From Yarrowia lipolytica (Eukaryota > Ascomycota > Dipodascomycetes > Dipodascales), in assembly GCF_001761485.1 (NCBI RefSeq), contig NC_090771.1:2666001-2730000 (forward strand): a stretch of 64,000 nucleotides of DNA, written 5' to 3'. Under the pieces are notes generated by a model, which was not told where the DNA came from, did not search any database, and saw only the letters and a program-made list of their open reading frames with translations. Each line of letters opens with the position of its first letter. Position 1 is the stretch's first letter. Shown here piece after piece: positions 1 to 10,272 of the stretch. The translations under genes and the position numbers were made by a program.

Positions 1-1031
1 AGGCGTATGAGAGCGGCGAGACACGCGGGGTGTCCCAGGAGTTTGAACAGCGGCTCGTGCGGTACATGTGGTTCAACAATGTGGCTCCATGTGTCCCCAA
101 GAAACTTCAGCATCCATTCAAGTGCATAGCTAGAGGCTGCAAAGAGCTGGGGAAACATACAGAGTTGGTCGACATTTTCACTCATTCAGACAACTTGTTT
201 GATCGCACAATTTCAGGATTTGTGGCTTTGGATCACAAGCACAAGGAGATTGTTCTGGCGTTGAGAGGCACTCAGGATGCCCACGACTGGGTGACAGACC
301 TGCATCTGAGGCTAGTGGGGCTTCATCCCGAGCATCTGGGTGTATCAAACTTCAACTGTCGCAACTGCCAGGTAGACCTGGGCTTTCTCAAGGGATATTT
401 GCATTCGTTCCATGTTGTTGACAGTATTGTTCAGCGTCTGACTGAAAAATACCCCGACTACCAACTGGTGATTACGGGCCATTCACTTGGAGGCACTGCA
501 GCTACGCTCTTTGGACTCAACTACCGACTCAACGGCTATTCTCCCCTAGTTTTTTCGGCTGGAGCTCCGGCACTGGGAAACAAGCAGTTTGCCAACTTTG
601 CCGACCGAGTCTTCTGGGGATCGCAGAACCCCAACACTCTCAAGGTCAAGGAGAGAGATATCAAGTTCTGTCGCATGACCCATCTGGGTGACTTTGTGCC
701 TCGGTTTCCCTTCTGGAACGGGTACCAGCAAATGTCTGGAGAGGTATTTATCAACGACGTGCGAGGTATATATCCACCCAGGGAGACACTCCAGCGATGC
801 AACGGGCAACAGAATAGACAGTGCTCGTTCGGAGACCAGTACCGCAAGCTGGAAATGAACTTCAAGCCCCACTCGGCGTACTTGGTGCCTGGAAGCGAGT
901 GTTCGCTCAGTGGTAGGAGAGAGTTGACATTCGGACAAGTTCATGCAGCGAATGACACAAACAAGGACTCAGACACAAACATTGAGCCTGACATTGAACC
1001 AATCTTGATACCTGTCGTGCAAATAGACTAA
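1..1031 (+). CDS. Class 3 lipase (alpha/beta hydrolase), 5' end missing
   Basis: A triacylglycerol lipase-type hydrolase of the fungal class 3 family, which cleaves ester bonds of acylglycerols. The reading frame is open to the left edge (frame starting at base 3), so the N-terminus and any signal peptide lie outside the window; about 343 codons are visible. The nucleophile elbow GHSLGG is at about bases 477-494. The likely acid Asp is in GDFVPRFPF and the catalytic His in FKPHSAYL, in the order expected for the family. Cysteines in the mid and C-terminal parts suggest disulphides and secretion, but that is inference. The C-terminal 40 residues are acidic and Asn/Asp-rich with no anchor. Y. 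lipolytica has a large LIP family; I cannot say which member this is. Confidence 0.9.
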   Translation, partial: AYESGETRGVSQEFEQRLVRYMWFNNVAPCVPKKLQHPFKCIARGCKELGKHTELVDIFTHSDNLFDRTISGFVALDHKHKEIVLALRGTQDAHDWVTDLHLRLVGLHPEHLGVSNFNCRNCQVDLGFLKGYLHSFHVVDSIVQRLTEKYPDYQLVITGHSLGGTAATLFGLNYRLNGYSPLVFSAGAPALGNKQFANFADRVFWGSQNPNTLKVKERDIKFCRMTHLGDFVPRFPFWNGYQQMSGEVFINDVRGIYPPRETLQRCNGQQNRQCSFGDQYRKLEMNFKPHSAYLVPGSECSLSGRRELTFGQVHAANDTNKDSDTNIEPDIEPILIPVVQID

Positions 1032-1315
1032 CGGGACATCCCAACCACAGAATGGATACAACTGACGTGTACATACTCATTATACAGTGGCATTTGTGAA
1101 CGCACACAATCTGAAACCTGAAGACGACTGCAGTTAAACGCAGATGATTTTGTGTAACAGTCCAATGGAAGAAGGGTATTTGAAAAACTTTTATCTCGAT
1201 CGTGCCTTCAGCAACCAAAGCCCCCAAAGACGAGTATCTACACACCTCGTGTAAGATAACCTTAATTTTTAGCGATGTTCAAATTAAACCTGACCAATGT
1301 CCACCATGAAATATT

Positions 1316-1318
<3 letters not shown>

Positions 1319-1356
<38 letters not shown>
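1319..1356. repeat. (AG)19 dinucleotide microsatellite
   Basis: Thirty-eight bases of uninterrupted AG, followed by GGAG. It lies about 290 bp after the lipase stop and 580 bp before the NUBM start. It is a pure purine tract on the + strand and likely to vary in length between strains. Confidence 0.95.
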
Positions 1357-1361
<5 letters not shown>

Positions 1362-1746
1362 CACTACTACTTGGTTGGTAGCAAAAAGGAGGTTGCTCTA
1401 GGTATTAATTTAGGTGGATCATAATGGAATGGGAATGCTCCGTACAAATGCTCCTCATTTACTATCAACATTAGATTGAGGAACGTCTGTTTGCCTAACG
1501 AATTGGTGGAAGGATACACTCAGACGCTGTCTTCGTATGACCTCCTTATGTTCCCAAACTCAATCTCCACAGCTGAGTAACTCCCCCTTCTCATACTCCC
1601 AATGGCTGATTTGTGCCCTAACCCAGAGTCTGTTTGTGGTGTTGGGAGAGGTAAAAACGGGCCACTGTTGGAGAGGCGAATTGGGGGGTTCTTCAAACCT
1701 GTCCGGTATTGTAGCAATTGGCAATATGGCAGTCGAAATAAACCAG

Positions 1747-1859
1747 TCACGTGATTTTGAACACTTTCCCATTTTTAAAATTAAATTTTCCCCCCCCGAA
1801 ACGCACACTAGGTATTTCCCATCTCAGCCAATCAAAAGCGACCCAAATCCCAAGCCAAT
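1747..1859 (+). promoter_or_regulatory. NUBM upstream elements: TCACGTGA E-box and two CCAAT boxes
   Basis: TCACGTGA is at 1747-1754; CCAAT is at 1828-1832 and 1855-1859, which is 106 and 79 bp before the NUBM ATG. Paired CCAAT boxes upstream of a respiratory gene suggest HAP-complex control, and the E-box suggests a Cbf1-type bHLH factor. Both are inferences from known yeast motifs. Confidence 0.45.
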
Positions 1860-1937
1860 AGCATTGCAACTTTTCGCCTGCACCTGTGTAAAAGCCAGCT
1901 TGCTTGACCACACAACATCTCCACCCTACAACTAAAG

Positions 1938-3404
1938 ATGCTCAGGACCACGCTACACAAACGGGGTCTGGCCCGACTCAGCCGAGGCTTTGCTACCACC
2001 CAGGACGCCACCCCCAAGGCCCGTCAGTACGGTGGATTGAAGGACCAGGACCGTATCTTCCAGAACCTGTACGACAACTACGGCTGGGATTTGGCTTCTG
2101 CTCGAAAGCAGGGAGATTGGTACAAGACCAAGGAGTTGATTCTCAAGGGTGACACGTGGATCATCGACGAGATCAAGAAGAGTGGTCTGCGAGGCCGAGG
2201 AGGTGCCGGATTTCCCTCCGGTCTCAAGTGGTCCTTCATGAACCCTCCTGGATGGGAGAAGAACGAGGGTCCCCGATATCTGGTTGTCAACGCCGATGAG
2301 GGAGAGCCCGGAACCTGCAAGGACCGAGAAATTATGCGAAAGGATCCCCACAAGCTCGTCGAGGGCTGTCTGCTGGCCGGCCGAGCCATGAACGCCACCG
2401 CAGCCTACATCTACATTCGAGGCGAGTTCTACAACGAGGCCGCCGTGCTGCAGACCGCCATCAACGAGGCTTACGCCGCCGGTCTCATCGGTAAGGACGC
2501 CTGTGGCTCCGGCTACGATTTTGACGTGTACATCCACCGTGGAATGGGTGCCTACGTCTGCGGAGAGGAGACCTCTCTGATCGAGTCTCTGGAGGGCAAG
2601 GCTGGTAAGCCCCGTCTCAAGCCCCCGTTCCCTGCCGGTGTCGGTCTGTTCGGCCGACCCTCCACCGTCACTAACGTCGAGACCGTGGCCGTGGCTCCTA
2701 CCATTCTGCGACGAGGAGGAGACTGGTTTGCCTCCTTTGGCCGAGAGCGAAACTCCGGAACCAAGCTTTTCTGTATCTCCGGAAACGTCAACGAACCCTG
2801 CACAGTCGAGGAGGAGATGTCCATCCCTCTGCGAGAGCTTCTGGAGAAGCACTGCGGCGGAATCAAGGGTGGCTGGGACAACTTACTGGGTGTGATTCCC
2901 GGTGGATGCTCCGTCCCCATTCTCCCCAAGAACATTTGTGAGGACGTTCTGATGGACTTTGACGCCCTCAAGGACGTGCAGTCCGGTCTGGGAACCGCTG
3001 CTGTCATTGTCATCAACAAGCAGCAGGATGTCATTCGAGCCATCCAGCGTTTCGCAGCCTTCTACAAGCACGAGTCGTGTGGTCAGTGCACCCCCTGCCG
3101 AGAGGGAACTACCTGGCTGCTCAAGGCCATGGACCGATTCCGAACCGGCCAGGCCAAGGAGCGGGAGATTGACATGCTGTACGAGCTGACTAAGGACATT
3201 GAGGGCCACACCATTTGCGCTCTCGGTGATGCCGCCGCATGGCCTATCCAGGGTCTCATTCGAAACTTCCGACCGGAAATGGAGACTCGAATGAAGAAGT
3301 TCCACGACGAGGTTGGTGCTGTTTCTGTCGGTGGCTGGATGAAGGACGCACGAGTGGAGAAGGGTAAGGTTGTTGGAGCCCCTCTTCCCGGCGTTCATCA
3401 TTAG
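1938..3404 (+). CDS. NUBM: NADH:ubiquinone oxidoreductase 51-kDa flavoprotein subunit (complex I)
   Basis: The FMN- and NADH-binding subunit at the tip of the peripheral arm of respiratory complex I (NDUFV1/NuoF family), which takes hydride from NADH in the mitochondrial matrix and passes electrons to cluster N3. The protein has 488 residues, the usual length. Residues 1-22 are basic and Arg/Ser/Thr-rich ([17 protein letters not shown]), a typical matrix-targeting presequence. The glycine-rich nucleotide-binding stretch [13 protein letters not shown] starts near residue 83, and [11 protein letters not shown] follows near 200. The N3 4Fe-4S ligands are C381, C384 and C387 (SCGQCTPC) with C427 (HTICALGD). 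The first ATG gives the presequence directly, so the start is secure. Presence of this gene separates the organism from Saccharomyces, which lacks complex I. Confidence 0.98.
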   Translation: MLRTTLHKRGLARLSRGFATTQDATPKARQYGGLKDQDRIFQNLYDNYGWDLASARKQGDWYKTKELILKGDTWIIDEIKKSGLRGRGGAGFPSGLKWSFMNPPGWEKNEGPRYLVVNADEGEPGTCKDREIMRKDPHKLVEGCLLAGRAMNATAAYIYIRGEFYNEAAVLQTAINEAYAAGLIGKDACGSGYDFDVYIHRGMGAYVCGEETSLIESLEGKAGKPRLKPPFPAGVGLFGRPSTVTNVETVAVAPTILRRGGDWFASFGRERNSGTKLFCISGNVNEPCTVEEEMSIPLRELLEKHCGGIKGGWDNLLGVIPGGCSVPILPKNICEDVLMDFDALKDVQSGLGTAAVIVINKQQDVIRAIQRFAAFYKHESCGQCTPCREGTTWLLKAMDRFRTGQAKEREIDMLYELTKDIEGHTICALGDAAAWPIQGLIRNFRPEMETRMKKFHDEVGAVSVGGWMKDARVEKGKVVGAPLPGVHH

Positions 3405-4044
3405 GGAGAGTATTTAAAAGAATAGATAATTGCAAAGACATGTTGAGGGTGCATGCGAAGTTCATATGGGAAATGGGTGGCATGGTGAGAGTTGTTCGAT
3501 GACAATACCTTTGCGCACTGGAGCACAGACAGAACTGCGTACACAGTATCTAACACATTTCGATGATATAATAATAAAAGGACTGATCATTGGGGCATGT
3601 ATGGTTTTGAGTGTGGACTATTTTACACGCTTGAGAACTCGGAGGATATTCTGTATACGCATTATACTTTCTTTGAAGCATGGACACAGTATGTATGTAC
3701 ATAGACCCGAGTATGTACAGACACAAATCAAAGCAGGGAATGCAATAACGTCCTGATTCATAATAGGGTGTCTGTATATACGCTGGATGTGGGAGACACT
3801 GTGATGAGAATCTCACATGTCAAAAGTCTTCATTTGCTGTGACTGCAGTTATTCTGGATTCGTACTCTACAATGTACATTTTGGCGTGGAATTGTGGTCG
3901 TGGTGTCTCATTCTGGCATATAGGTCATTACCATCGTCATTATTTACACACTGAGTCTATAGCTGTGATGTTCTGCGTTTGGAATACAACCGGATGACTA
4001 CAGAGCCGAGCCCCGATACCTATATTCCAGATTTTGCGAAACCC
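3405..4044. other. Intergenic region between convergent NUBM and ICP55
   Basis: Shared 3' region of two convergent genes. It is AT-rich and has several GTATGTACATA-like stretches around 3690-3720. I see no gene in it. Confidence 0.6.
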
Positions 4045-5460
4045 TTAGTTCATATAAGCCAACTGAGTCAGCTCCTCGATATCGTCCACCTCCTTGAGGC
4101 ACTCCTCGGTCAACACAGAGTAGCCCTTATCGGTAATGGCCACATTGTCCTCAATTCGAATACCGATACCCTGGAAGTGCTTGGGGTACTTGTCATCATA
4201 AGGCACGTACACACCAGGCTCAATGGTGATGACGTTACCAACCTGCAGGTTGGCTCGTCGGTTGCTCTTGCCCACATCGTGCAGATCAATGCCCAGATGG
4301 TGGCCAATGTAGTGGGGGTACAGGGTCTGTGTCTGGTTGAGAGTGATGCCGTTGAATCCAACATTCTGCAGGTTCTTGTGCAGCTTTCGCACAGAAATCT
4401 CGTGGATATCATTGATGGACTTGTCAGTGCTGCATTCCTTGATACACTGCTTCTGGACATCAAGAACAGCCTCGTACAGGTCTCTCTGGGCCTCGGTGAA
4501 CTTACCCTCGCTATCCTTTCCAACAGGCCATGTTCGAGAGATGTCAGCGCAATAGCCTCCAAACTGTCCTCCGGCATCAACAAGAACAAGATCATTGGTT
4601 CCAAACTTGTCGTCATTGCGGGTGTAGTGAATCGACAGAGCGTTAGCTCCTCCAGCGATGACAGGAACGTAGGCAGGCTTGTCGCATCCACCCAGTAGGA
4701 AAAGTGACTCCAGATACACCTGCAGCTCCTTTTCAGTGGCAAATGGGTTGGCGTAGGCGGCATTGTAAGCATTGGCACTAACGGAACCCGCTGCTCGCAT
4801 GACTGCAATCTCCTTGGGCGACTTGACAGCTCGAAGCTTGGTCATGATGGGGGACAGGGGGGACACGAGCTTCTGGGTGAGCATTCGGGTCAATGGGGTC
4901 TCCACTGTCTCTGTGAAAATAGAAGCCACGTTCTTAACATCTGGCGAGTCGTGGAATACAGTATCGTTTCGCTCCACAATCTTCTTGAACTGCATCAGGT
5001 TGTTGTTGGAGTATGCTTCGTCGGCGTTGAAAAAATCCTTGGCACCCTTTTCGCCGGTGCGAGCACCACCCCATAGTTCGGCCTGGGGGTCCTTGGGAGG
5101 TACAAACATGTGAAAGACAACATCGTCAGGCTTGGAGCCGGTCTTCTCAATGATCAGAGCAGACTCGGGCTCCAGAAAGCCAGAAAGATAGAAGAAATCC
5201 GGGTTCTGGTGGAAATCGTAGAAAACGGGACCAGATCGGTACTTCGTGGTGGCTCCCATGACCACAGCACACGACTTGACAGGCATAGCATCAGCCACTC
5301 GAAGACGTCGTTCAAAGTACTCCAGAGCAGGAATACCGGGAGTAATGTCTCCGTTTTTGATCAGGTGAGGCCGAGTTTCAAACAGGGGCTGTCCGGTGGC
5401 CAGAGTTGACCGGGAGCGCACGCCCTGGAGCCGGTTGAGGTGTTTCAGTGCCCGAATCAT
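4045..5460 (-). CDS. ICP55: Intermediate cleaving peptidase Icp55, mitochondrial Xaa-Pro aminopeptidase (M24B)
   Basis: A mitochondrial aminopeptidase P-like enzyme. In yeast, Icp55 trims one residue from matrix proteins after the processing peptidase cut, giving stabler N-termini. The N-terminal aminopeptidase-P domain includes a YFYLSGF-like motif (FFYLSGFLEPE), and the C-terminal pita-bread domain has the metal ligands in order: VDAGGQFGGYCADISRTW (two Asp), HHLGIDLHDV (His), EPGVYVP (Glu) and GIRIEDNVAI (Glu). I chose the ATG at 5460 because it begins a basic presequence (MIRALKHLNRLQGVRSRS), giving 471 residues. An in-frame ATG at 5511 would add 17 residues. It is followed on the same strand by the glutathione transferase gene, 288 bp upstream. 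Confidence 0.92.
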   Translation of the reverse strand: MIRALKHLNRLQGVRSRSTLATGQPLFETRPHLIKNGDITPGIPALEYFERRLRVADAMPVKSCAVVMGATTKYRSGPVFYDFHQNPDFFYLSGFLEPESALIIEKTGSKPDDVVFHMFVPPKDPQAELWGGARTGEKGAKDFFNADEAYSNNNLMQFKKIVERNDTVFHDSPDVKNVASIFTETVETPLTRMLTQKLVSPLSPIMTKLRAVKSPKEIAVMRAAGSVSANAYNAAYANPFATEKELQVYLESLFLLGGCDKPAYVPVIAGGANALSIHYTRNDDKFGTNDLVLVDAGGQFGGYCADISRTWPVGKDSEGKFTEAQRDLYEAVLDVQKQCIKECSTDKSINDIHEISVRKLHKNLQNVGFNGITLNQTQTLYPHYIGHHLGIDLHDVGKSNRRANLQVGNVITIEPGVYVPYDDKYPKHFQGIGIRIEDNVAITDKGYSVLTEECLKEVDDIEELTQLAYMN

Positions 5461-5748
5461 GCTGTGGTTGTGGAAAGGTACCTTAGAGACTATTAAATTA
5501 GTTAGTTGCATATTGATCTGATTTGTCACTCAACCTTGTGGCGTGACGTAATGGTGCGTGGGTGTGTGGGTTCGAGTCTCGAGTGTGAATTCTGAATGCG
5601 AAGCACAAAGAGTGAAGTACGAGTAACCACAATTGAGAGTAATCATTATCAGGGGGGGAAAATATTCCACTAGTTATATTGGTTCTATCAGTGCCTCTAT
5701 GCATACCAGTTAAATATCTGTTAATTATGTACTCCACCTCTTGTCTTC

Positions 5749-6792
5749 TTATTTATCCTTGGGGAGAATGTTCTCCTTGGGGCCAGCAGCAACGATTTGG
5801 TAGGGGTTCTGCTTCAGGTGAGAAATCATGTAATGCTTCTTGATGTGCTCAAAGTTGGTGGTGTCCTTGAAGGCAGGAATGTCCCAGTACAGGTCTCTCA
5901 GCCATCGGTGAATGTTGGGGTAGTCGTGTCGGATCATGCCCAGGTTGCACTTGAAGTGCATCACATAGACGGGGTCGAATCGCACAATGGTGGTGAAGAG
6001 CCGGATGTCAGCCTCTGTCAGGGTGTCTCCAACCAGGTACTTGTGCTCGCCAAGAATCTTCTCTACTCGGTCCAGCGACTTGAACAGCTGGTACACGTTC
6101 TGGTCGTATGCCTCCTGAGTAGTAGCAAAGCCAGACTTGTAGACACCGTTGTTAATGTCGTTGTAGATCCACTCATTAACAGCGTCAATCTCGGGTCGCA
6201 GCTTCTCAGGGTAGTAATCAACGTGGTATTTTTCAGGGATGAGAGAGTCCATTTCGGTGAAGAGGAACCGGATGATCTCAGCAGACTCGTTGCTGACAAT
6301 CTTGCCCTGCTTCTTGTCAAACAGAAGAGGCACGGTGAATCGGCCATCGTACTCGGGGTTTACCTTGAAGTAAATTTCTCGGATTCGCTCCGCATTGTTG
6401 ACAGTGTCCGGAGTGCAACCAGGCACCTCGGGGTTGAACTTCCACCCATCTTCGTCCATGTACCAGTCCACAACATTGAGAGTGATCAGGTCCTCCAGAC
6501 CCTTGAGCTTTCGGGTGATCAGCACTCTGTGGGCCCAGGGACAGGCTAAGGAGACATACAGGTGGTATCGATCCTTGTCAGGAGGGAACTCGGCGCCGGG
6601 CTTGGAGGAAATGGCGTTTCTGAACTGAGAGACCTGACGTCGGTAGTGGCCATCCTTGTTGGCGAAACCAAGACCCTTGGTCTTTTCGGCGGGCTGTGTT
6701 TCGGTGCTCATGTTGCGTGTGATGATCAGGCGAGAGGTGGTTAGATGGGAACTCGTCTGTTGAATACGTCGTAGTGTAGTGCGGAGGAACAT
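5749..6792 (-). CDS. Glutathione S-transferase, Xi/omega-like (glutathionyl-hydroquinone reductase type)
   Basis: A thioredoxin-fold transferase of the ECM4/GTO type; such enzymes reduce glutathionyl-quinones and act as thiol transferases. It has 347 residues. The catalytic CPWA motif is at C84-A87 (SLACPWAHRVL), followed by a beta-strand with the NVVDWYMDEDGW signature, a SNESAEIIRF glutathione-binding segment and a helical C-terminal domain. Two in-frame starts matter: ATG at 6792 gives a strongly basic presequence (MFLRTTLRRIQQ), and ATG at 6711 (residue 28, MSTETQP) gives a protein without it. This suggests mitochondrial and cytosolic forms, which is inference. Family assignment is firm; the exact substrate is not. 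Confidence 0.9.
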   Translation of the reverse strand: MFLRTTLRRIQQTSSHLTTSRLIITRNMSTETQPAEKTKGLGFANKDGHYRRQVSQFRNAISSKPGAEFPPDKDRYHLYVSLACPWAHRVLITRKLKGLEDLITLNVVDWYMDEDGWKFNPEVPGCTPDTVNNAERIREIYFKVNPEYDGRFTVPLLFDKKQGKIVSNESAEIIRFLFTEMDSLIPEKYHVDYYPEKLRPEIDAVNEWIYNDINNGVYKSGFATTQEAYDQNVYQLFKSLDRVEKILGEHKYLVGDTLTEADIRLFTTIVRFDPVYVMHFKCNLGMIRHDYPNIHRWLRDLYWDIPAFKDTTNFEHIKKHYMISHLKQNPYQIVAAGPKENILPKDK

Positions 6793-8008
6793 GTGTTTGG
6801 TTGGGATCTTAAATACTTGTAGGGGCAGCAGCCTTTAAGTTGACCTTAGTGTTGCTTTGAATCTGAATAACCTTTTAGTCATGGTGGGGAGATGCACGAA
6901 TTGAGGAAGAGGAAGGGGGGTCTTTAATGACAAACCAATCAATGTATCGATTCTATTTCACAATCCTACCATAGAGAATCAAATGGAGTCTGACTCGTAC
7001 GTTTAAGATAGGTCCATTACTAACAAGCTCAGTTAGACTTCTGTCTGGTTTGATGCAGGAACTCTATCGAGACGCTAAATAGGATTTTAGTCATTGGTGA
7101 CTGAAATAAGAGGGGGTCGTCTAGAATACGCAATTGATCTTAGAGAGGACGGGGGAAAAAACATCGGTGAGTAAATCGGCCTATCCCTAATGTATTTAAA
7201 AAAAATCTAGTTTGTTCCCCTTCTCTAGCGAAATCTATATGCTCCACCTTTTCCTTGCTATAACTTAGACGCCCCACTTTATGCACGACGAAATGCAGCC
7301 GTTGGCATGGAACGTTGTGGTACATGTGAGATTACTAACGAGGAGCAAGCATGCGGAAGTAAAAGTGCAGGCCGGAGCTATAATGGAGACGTGTGGTTTC
7401 GTGCTTGTCAGCGATTATTGTGGAACCAAGAACTGAGGGGATGTAGACACGACGTGAATATTCAGCTCTAATGACGTCTGGTGGATATATCTGGTTATAG
7501 TCATGTGAGACTGCTTCTGCTTTTCTACAGCGGGGGAGGGAAATAGCAATAAGACCACCAGCACAATATACATGCCGACTGTACTGTACGTTGCCATCAA
7601 ATGGTATGGTACTTGTATTGGCACTGGTCTCGTTATCATCTTTTCATAGTCACTAGTACTTCCAGCCTGCATCGTACCGTTTAAGGATATACTAATTGGG
7701 CTCTTCCTGTCTTAGACCCGATCTGTATGTAAATAAACAGAAGTACAGCTGCAGTATGCTCATAGATTAACTAATGAAATCGTGAAGATCTTAACTGAGT
7801 GCCTATCATCCTCCAAGGTCATGATCAACAACCTGTGTCTTCGGTTCTGTCCGAAACATATATTCTCATTGATCCCCATACCATCATGTCGTATTATCAA
7901 TACTATATACTGTCAGCGATATTGTTTGAAAGATGAGCTAAACTCGTCAGCGTTGTCTACAAGTAGTCGTAGGCTCTTCGTTCTTCAATCTCGCCTTCTA
8001 TTGTTTGC
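6793..8008. other. Intergenic region, about 1.2 kb
   Basis: It lies between the GST start and the SER2 stop, both on the minus strand. It is AT-rich. TACTAAC occurs at about 7018 and 7334, but neither has a convincing exon on either side. Short open frames show no domain or codon bias. I see no gene. Confidence 0.55.
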
Positions 8009-8923
8009 TCACTTCAAGAGCTCCTCCTGCTCTCCCTTAGAGTAGCCCAGAATGTAAAGAACATCTCTTAATGATCCCGAGTTGAGTCTGCTAGGGGCCT
8101 TCTCCTGGACCACAGGCTTGGCATTCCAGGCAATACCAAAGCCAGCAACACCCATCATGGGCAGATCGTTAGCACCGTCTCCAACAGCACACACCTGGTC
8201 GAGCTCAATGTTGTTTTCGGCTGCAATTCGCTGTAGCAACTCGGCCTTCTTGTCTCCGTTGACAATCTCTCCATAGGTCTTTCCAGTGAGTTTTCCGTCC
8301 TCATCCTCAAGGTTGTTAGCATGGGCGTAATCAAGTCCCAGTTCTCCAGCCACATACTTGGCCAGGGGAGTGAAACCTCCAGACAGCACAGCCATCTTAA
8401 CACCAGTGTTTCCAAGGACCTTGCACAGTTCCTTGACTCCGTTGGTGAACACCAGCTGGGTCTTGAGCTCGTCAAACAGAGATGTAGACTCAATTCCCTT
8501 CAGAAGAGCGACTCGCTCTGCCAGAGAGGCGTTAAAATCAAGCTCGCCGTTCATGGCTCGCTCGGTAATCTCAGCAACCTGGGCCTCAACGTTGGCTCGA
8601 GCGGCAATCAGCTCAATCACCTCCTGCTCGATCAGAGTGGAGTCCATGTCGAAGATGAACAGCTTCTTGAGTCGGTTCTCGGTGGGTTGAACAATGATGT
8701 CAACACCAGAACCGGTAGAAAGGTCGAACAGATCAATCTTCAGCTCGGCAAGAGCTCCGATGGGGATCTCAACGGAGTAGTCGAGGACCCGGCTACCATC
8801 AAGCTGGATCTCGAACTGAGAAACAACAGAGAGCTTGGCGAAGATCTCCTGGACGGAGGCAATGAACTCCGCGGGAATGTCGCTCTTTCCAATGAGAGTA
8901 ATCACGTAGCTGAGGTTGGTCAT
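8009..8923 (-). CDS. SER2: Phosphoserine phosphatase
   Basis: Catalyses the last step of serine synthesis, hydrolysing O-phosphoserine to serine in the cytosol. It is a 304-residue HAD-superfamily enzyme. Motif I is FDMDSTLIE, with nucleophile D92 and general acid D94; motif II is in the VLSGGFTPL segment; motif III lysine is near GDKKAEL; and motif IV is GDGANDLPMM, which binds magnesium. The 80-residue N-terminal part (MTNLSYVITLIGKSDIP...) resembles the ACT-like extension of fungal and bacterial SerB proteins. The ATG is immediately followed by that domain, so the start is well supported. Confidence 0.97.
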   Translation of the reverse strand: MTNLSYVITLIGKSDIPAEFIASVQEIFAKLSVVSQFEIQLDGSRVLDYSVEIPIGALAELKIDLFDLSTGSGVDIIVQPTENRLKKLFIFDMDSTLIEQEVIELIAARANVEAQVAEITERAMNGELDFNASLAERVALLKGIESTSLFDELKTQLVFTNGVKELCKVLGNTGVKMAVLSGGFTPLAKYVAGELGLDYAHANNLEDEDGKLTGKTYGEIVNGDKKAELLQRIAAENNIELDQVCAVGDGANDLPMMGVAGFGIAWNAKPVVQEKAPSRLNSGSLRDVLYILGYSKGEQEELLK

Positions 8924-10272
8924 GGTGAACTAGTGTTGTGGTTATATTTGAGTCCAGATAGACATGATTCACGACTCTGCATGGTAGAAGTTTTGAATAG
9001 AGTTTGGCGAGGTGGTTGTATTTGAGAAGAATATAGGTCAGGTAGTTTGACTGATAGCGAACCCCAAGTTTGACAAAAACAGTAGATTGGTACCATCCGT
9101 TCATTTCCACAAATTGTCTGTTTAGGTTTGGGGTAAGTATTTCACCTCCTACAATGTGTAGTAAGGCTGACATCATCTGAACCCGTTTTTCACTCCAGAC
9201 AACGCTGGGATGAATGTCCAGCGTGCACCCGTGCGCCCTCCTGCAGCCAATCTAAATGGAGATCTCAACATCGTGTGTAACCACAAGAACAGGCTGGAGC
9301 GGAAGTTATGATTTAATGTACCTGTCGGTATATTATATGCTGTTCGTAAAGAGGGGTTTGAATGATGTAAATATATCAGATGCTCGCCTAACAATATTTT
9401 GAGTTTTGTACGATATGGAGTGCACCAGGGGCACAGCATGTACTTCAACTGCCCTTAAAACTACGGTAGTGAGTGACGAGCTATGCAAGACAGATACAAC
9501 TTTCTGGACTTCGCTGGGCAACTCCGTTTGTCCTCCCTTTTGAATACCTTGAGTTATATTTCCACGCATATTCGACATCAACCGATTTAGCCATAAACCA
9601 CCCATTTGTCTATCATACTGAAAGATTACAGATAAAAGCACATCGTAAAACACAAGTTGTACAATACAAGTACGAAACGAAATGAACACTGTCTGATAAA
9701 GTCAACGCAGCTGAAGTCTGGATCACCATTACACGGGTCCACACACTTGTACCTTCCAGAGAGCTCTACCGTCGCCAAATGTTCAACCTATATGTCTACA
9801 GGATTCGTTTCTAGCCTGATAATATAAAATTTCGAGTAGCTAAAAAGATCGCCAGATTCTTCAGATCAAAATGATATACTGAACATTACACTTTTATAGC
9901 TTCACCATTAACAATATATCCACGATCAAACTTGGCTCAATCCAACACTACGCTTCATAATTTCTGCTGCCTGCCTCCTCCCAATGTTTTCGAAAGGTAT
10001 GCTGGTACCGAATTTTGCTGCTTATATAATCTCTAAAGATGCACTTTATTCAAGCATCAATAATCTTCATAATTGAGCTACCAAAAAGTGAATCAAATCA
10101 GAAGCTCATTGTGAGTGGATCAAGCTAAAAATAATACAGAAATTATCATTTATACATCCCTAAAAGCGCGGCTCACCAGTCCATCCACATCACAGTAATA
10201 AAGTTAACCTCTGTTCAACATGCACTGCTTTCCTTTTCTCCTTTTCTGTATCACCACCAACACCAACACAAG
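8924..10272. other. Intergenic region, divergent SER2 and RBM26/27-like gene
   Basis: About 1.35 kb holding two divergent promoters. The half nearest the RNA-binding gene is very AT-rich. A GTGAGT at about 10111 has no matching CTAAC-AG downstream before the ATG. No gene seen. Confidence 0.55.

Larger units (their letters stand above)
1032..1937. other. Intergenic region, lipase to NUBM
   Basis: No convincing gene. It holds an (AG)19 run and, nearer the NUBM start, an E-box and two CCAAT boxes listed separately. An open frame at 1537-1935 has no recognisable domain and runs through the NUBM promoter, so I treat it as chance. Confidence 0.6.

Noticed and set aside
1537-1935. 132-codon + strand frame ending just before NUBM
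   Set aside because: It covers the NUBM promoter with its CCAAT boxes and has no domain or codon bias.
1953-2852. 299-codon frame antisense to NUBM, and other long antisense frames inside NUBM, TIM50, PHB2 and SMI1
   Set aside because: They mirror the codon structure of GC-rich real genes on the other strand; no family similarity.
5539-5590. GGTTCGAGTC resembling a tRNA B box, with TGGCGTGACGTAATGG before it
   Set aside because: The distance between the two boxes is too short for an anticodon arm, and no acceptor stem pairs.
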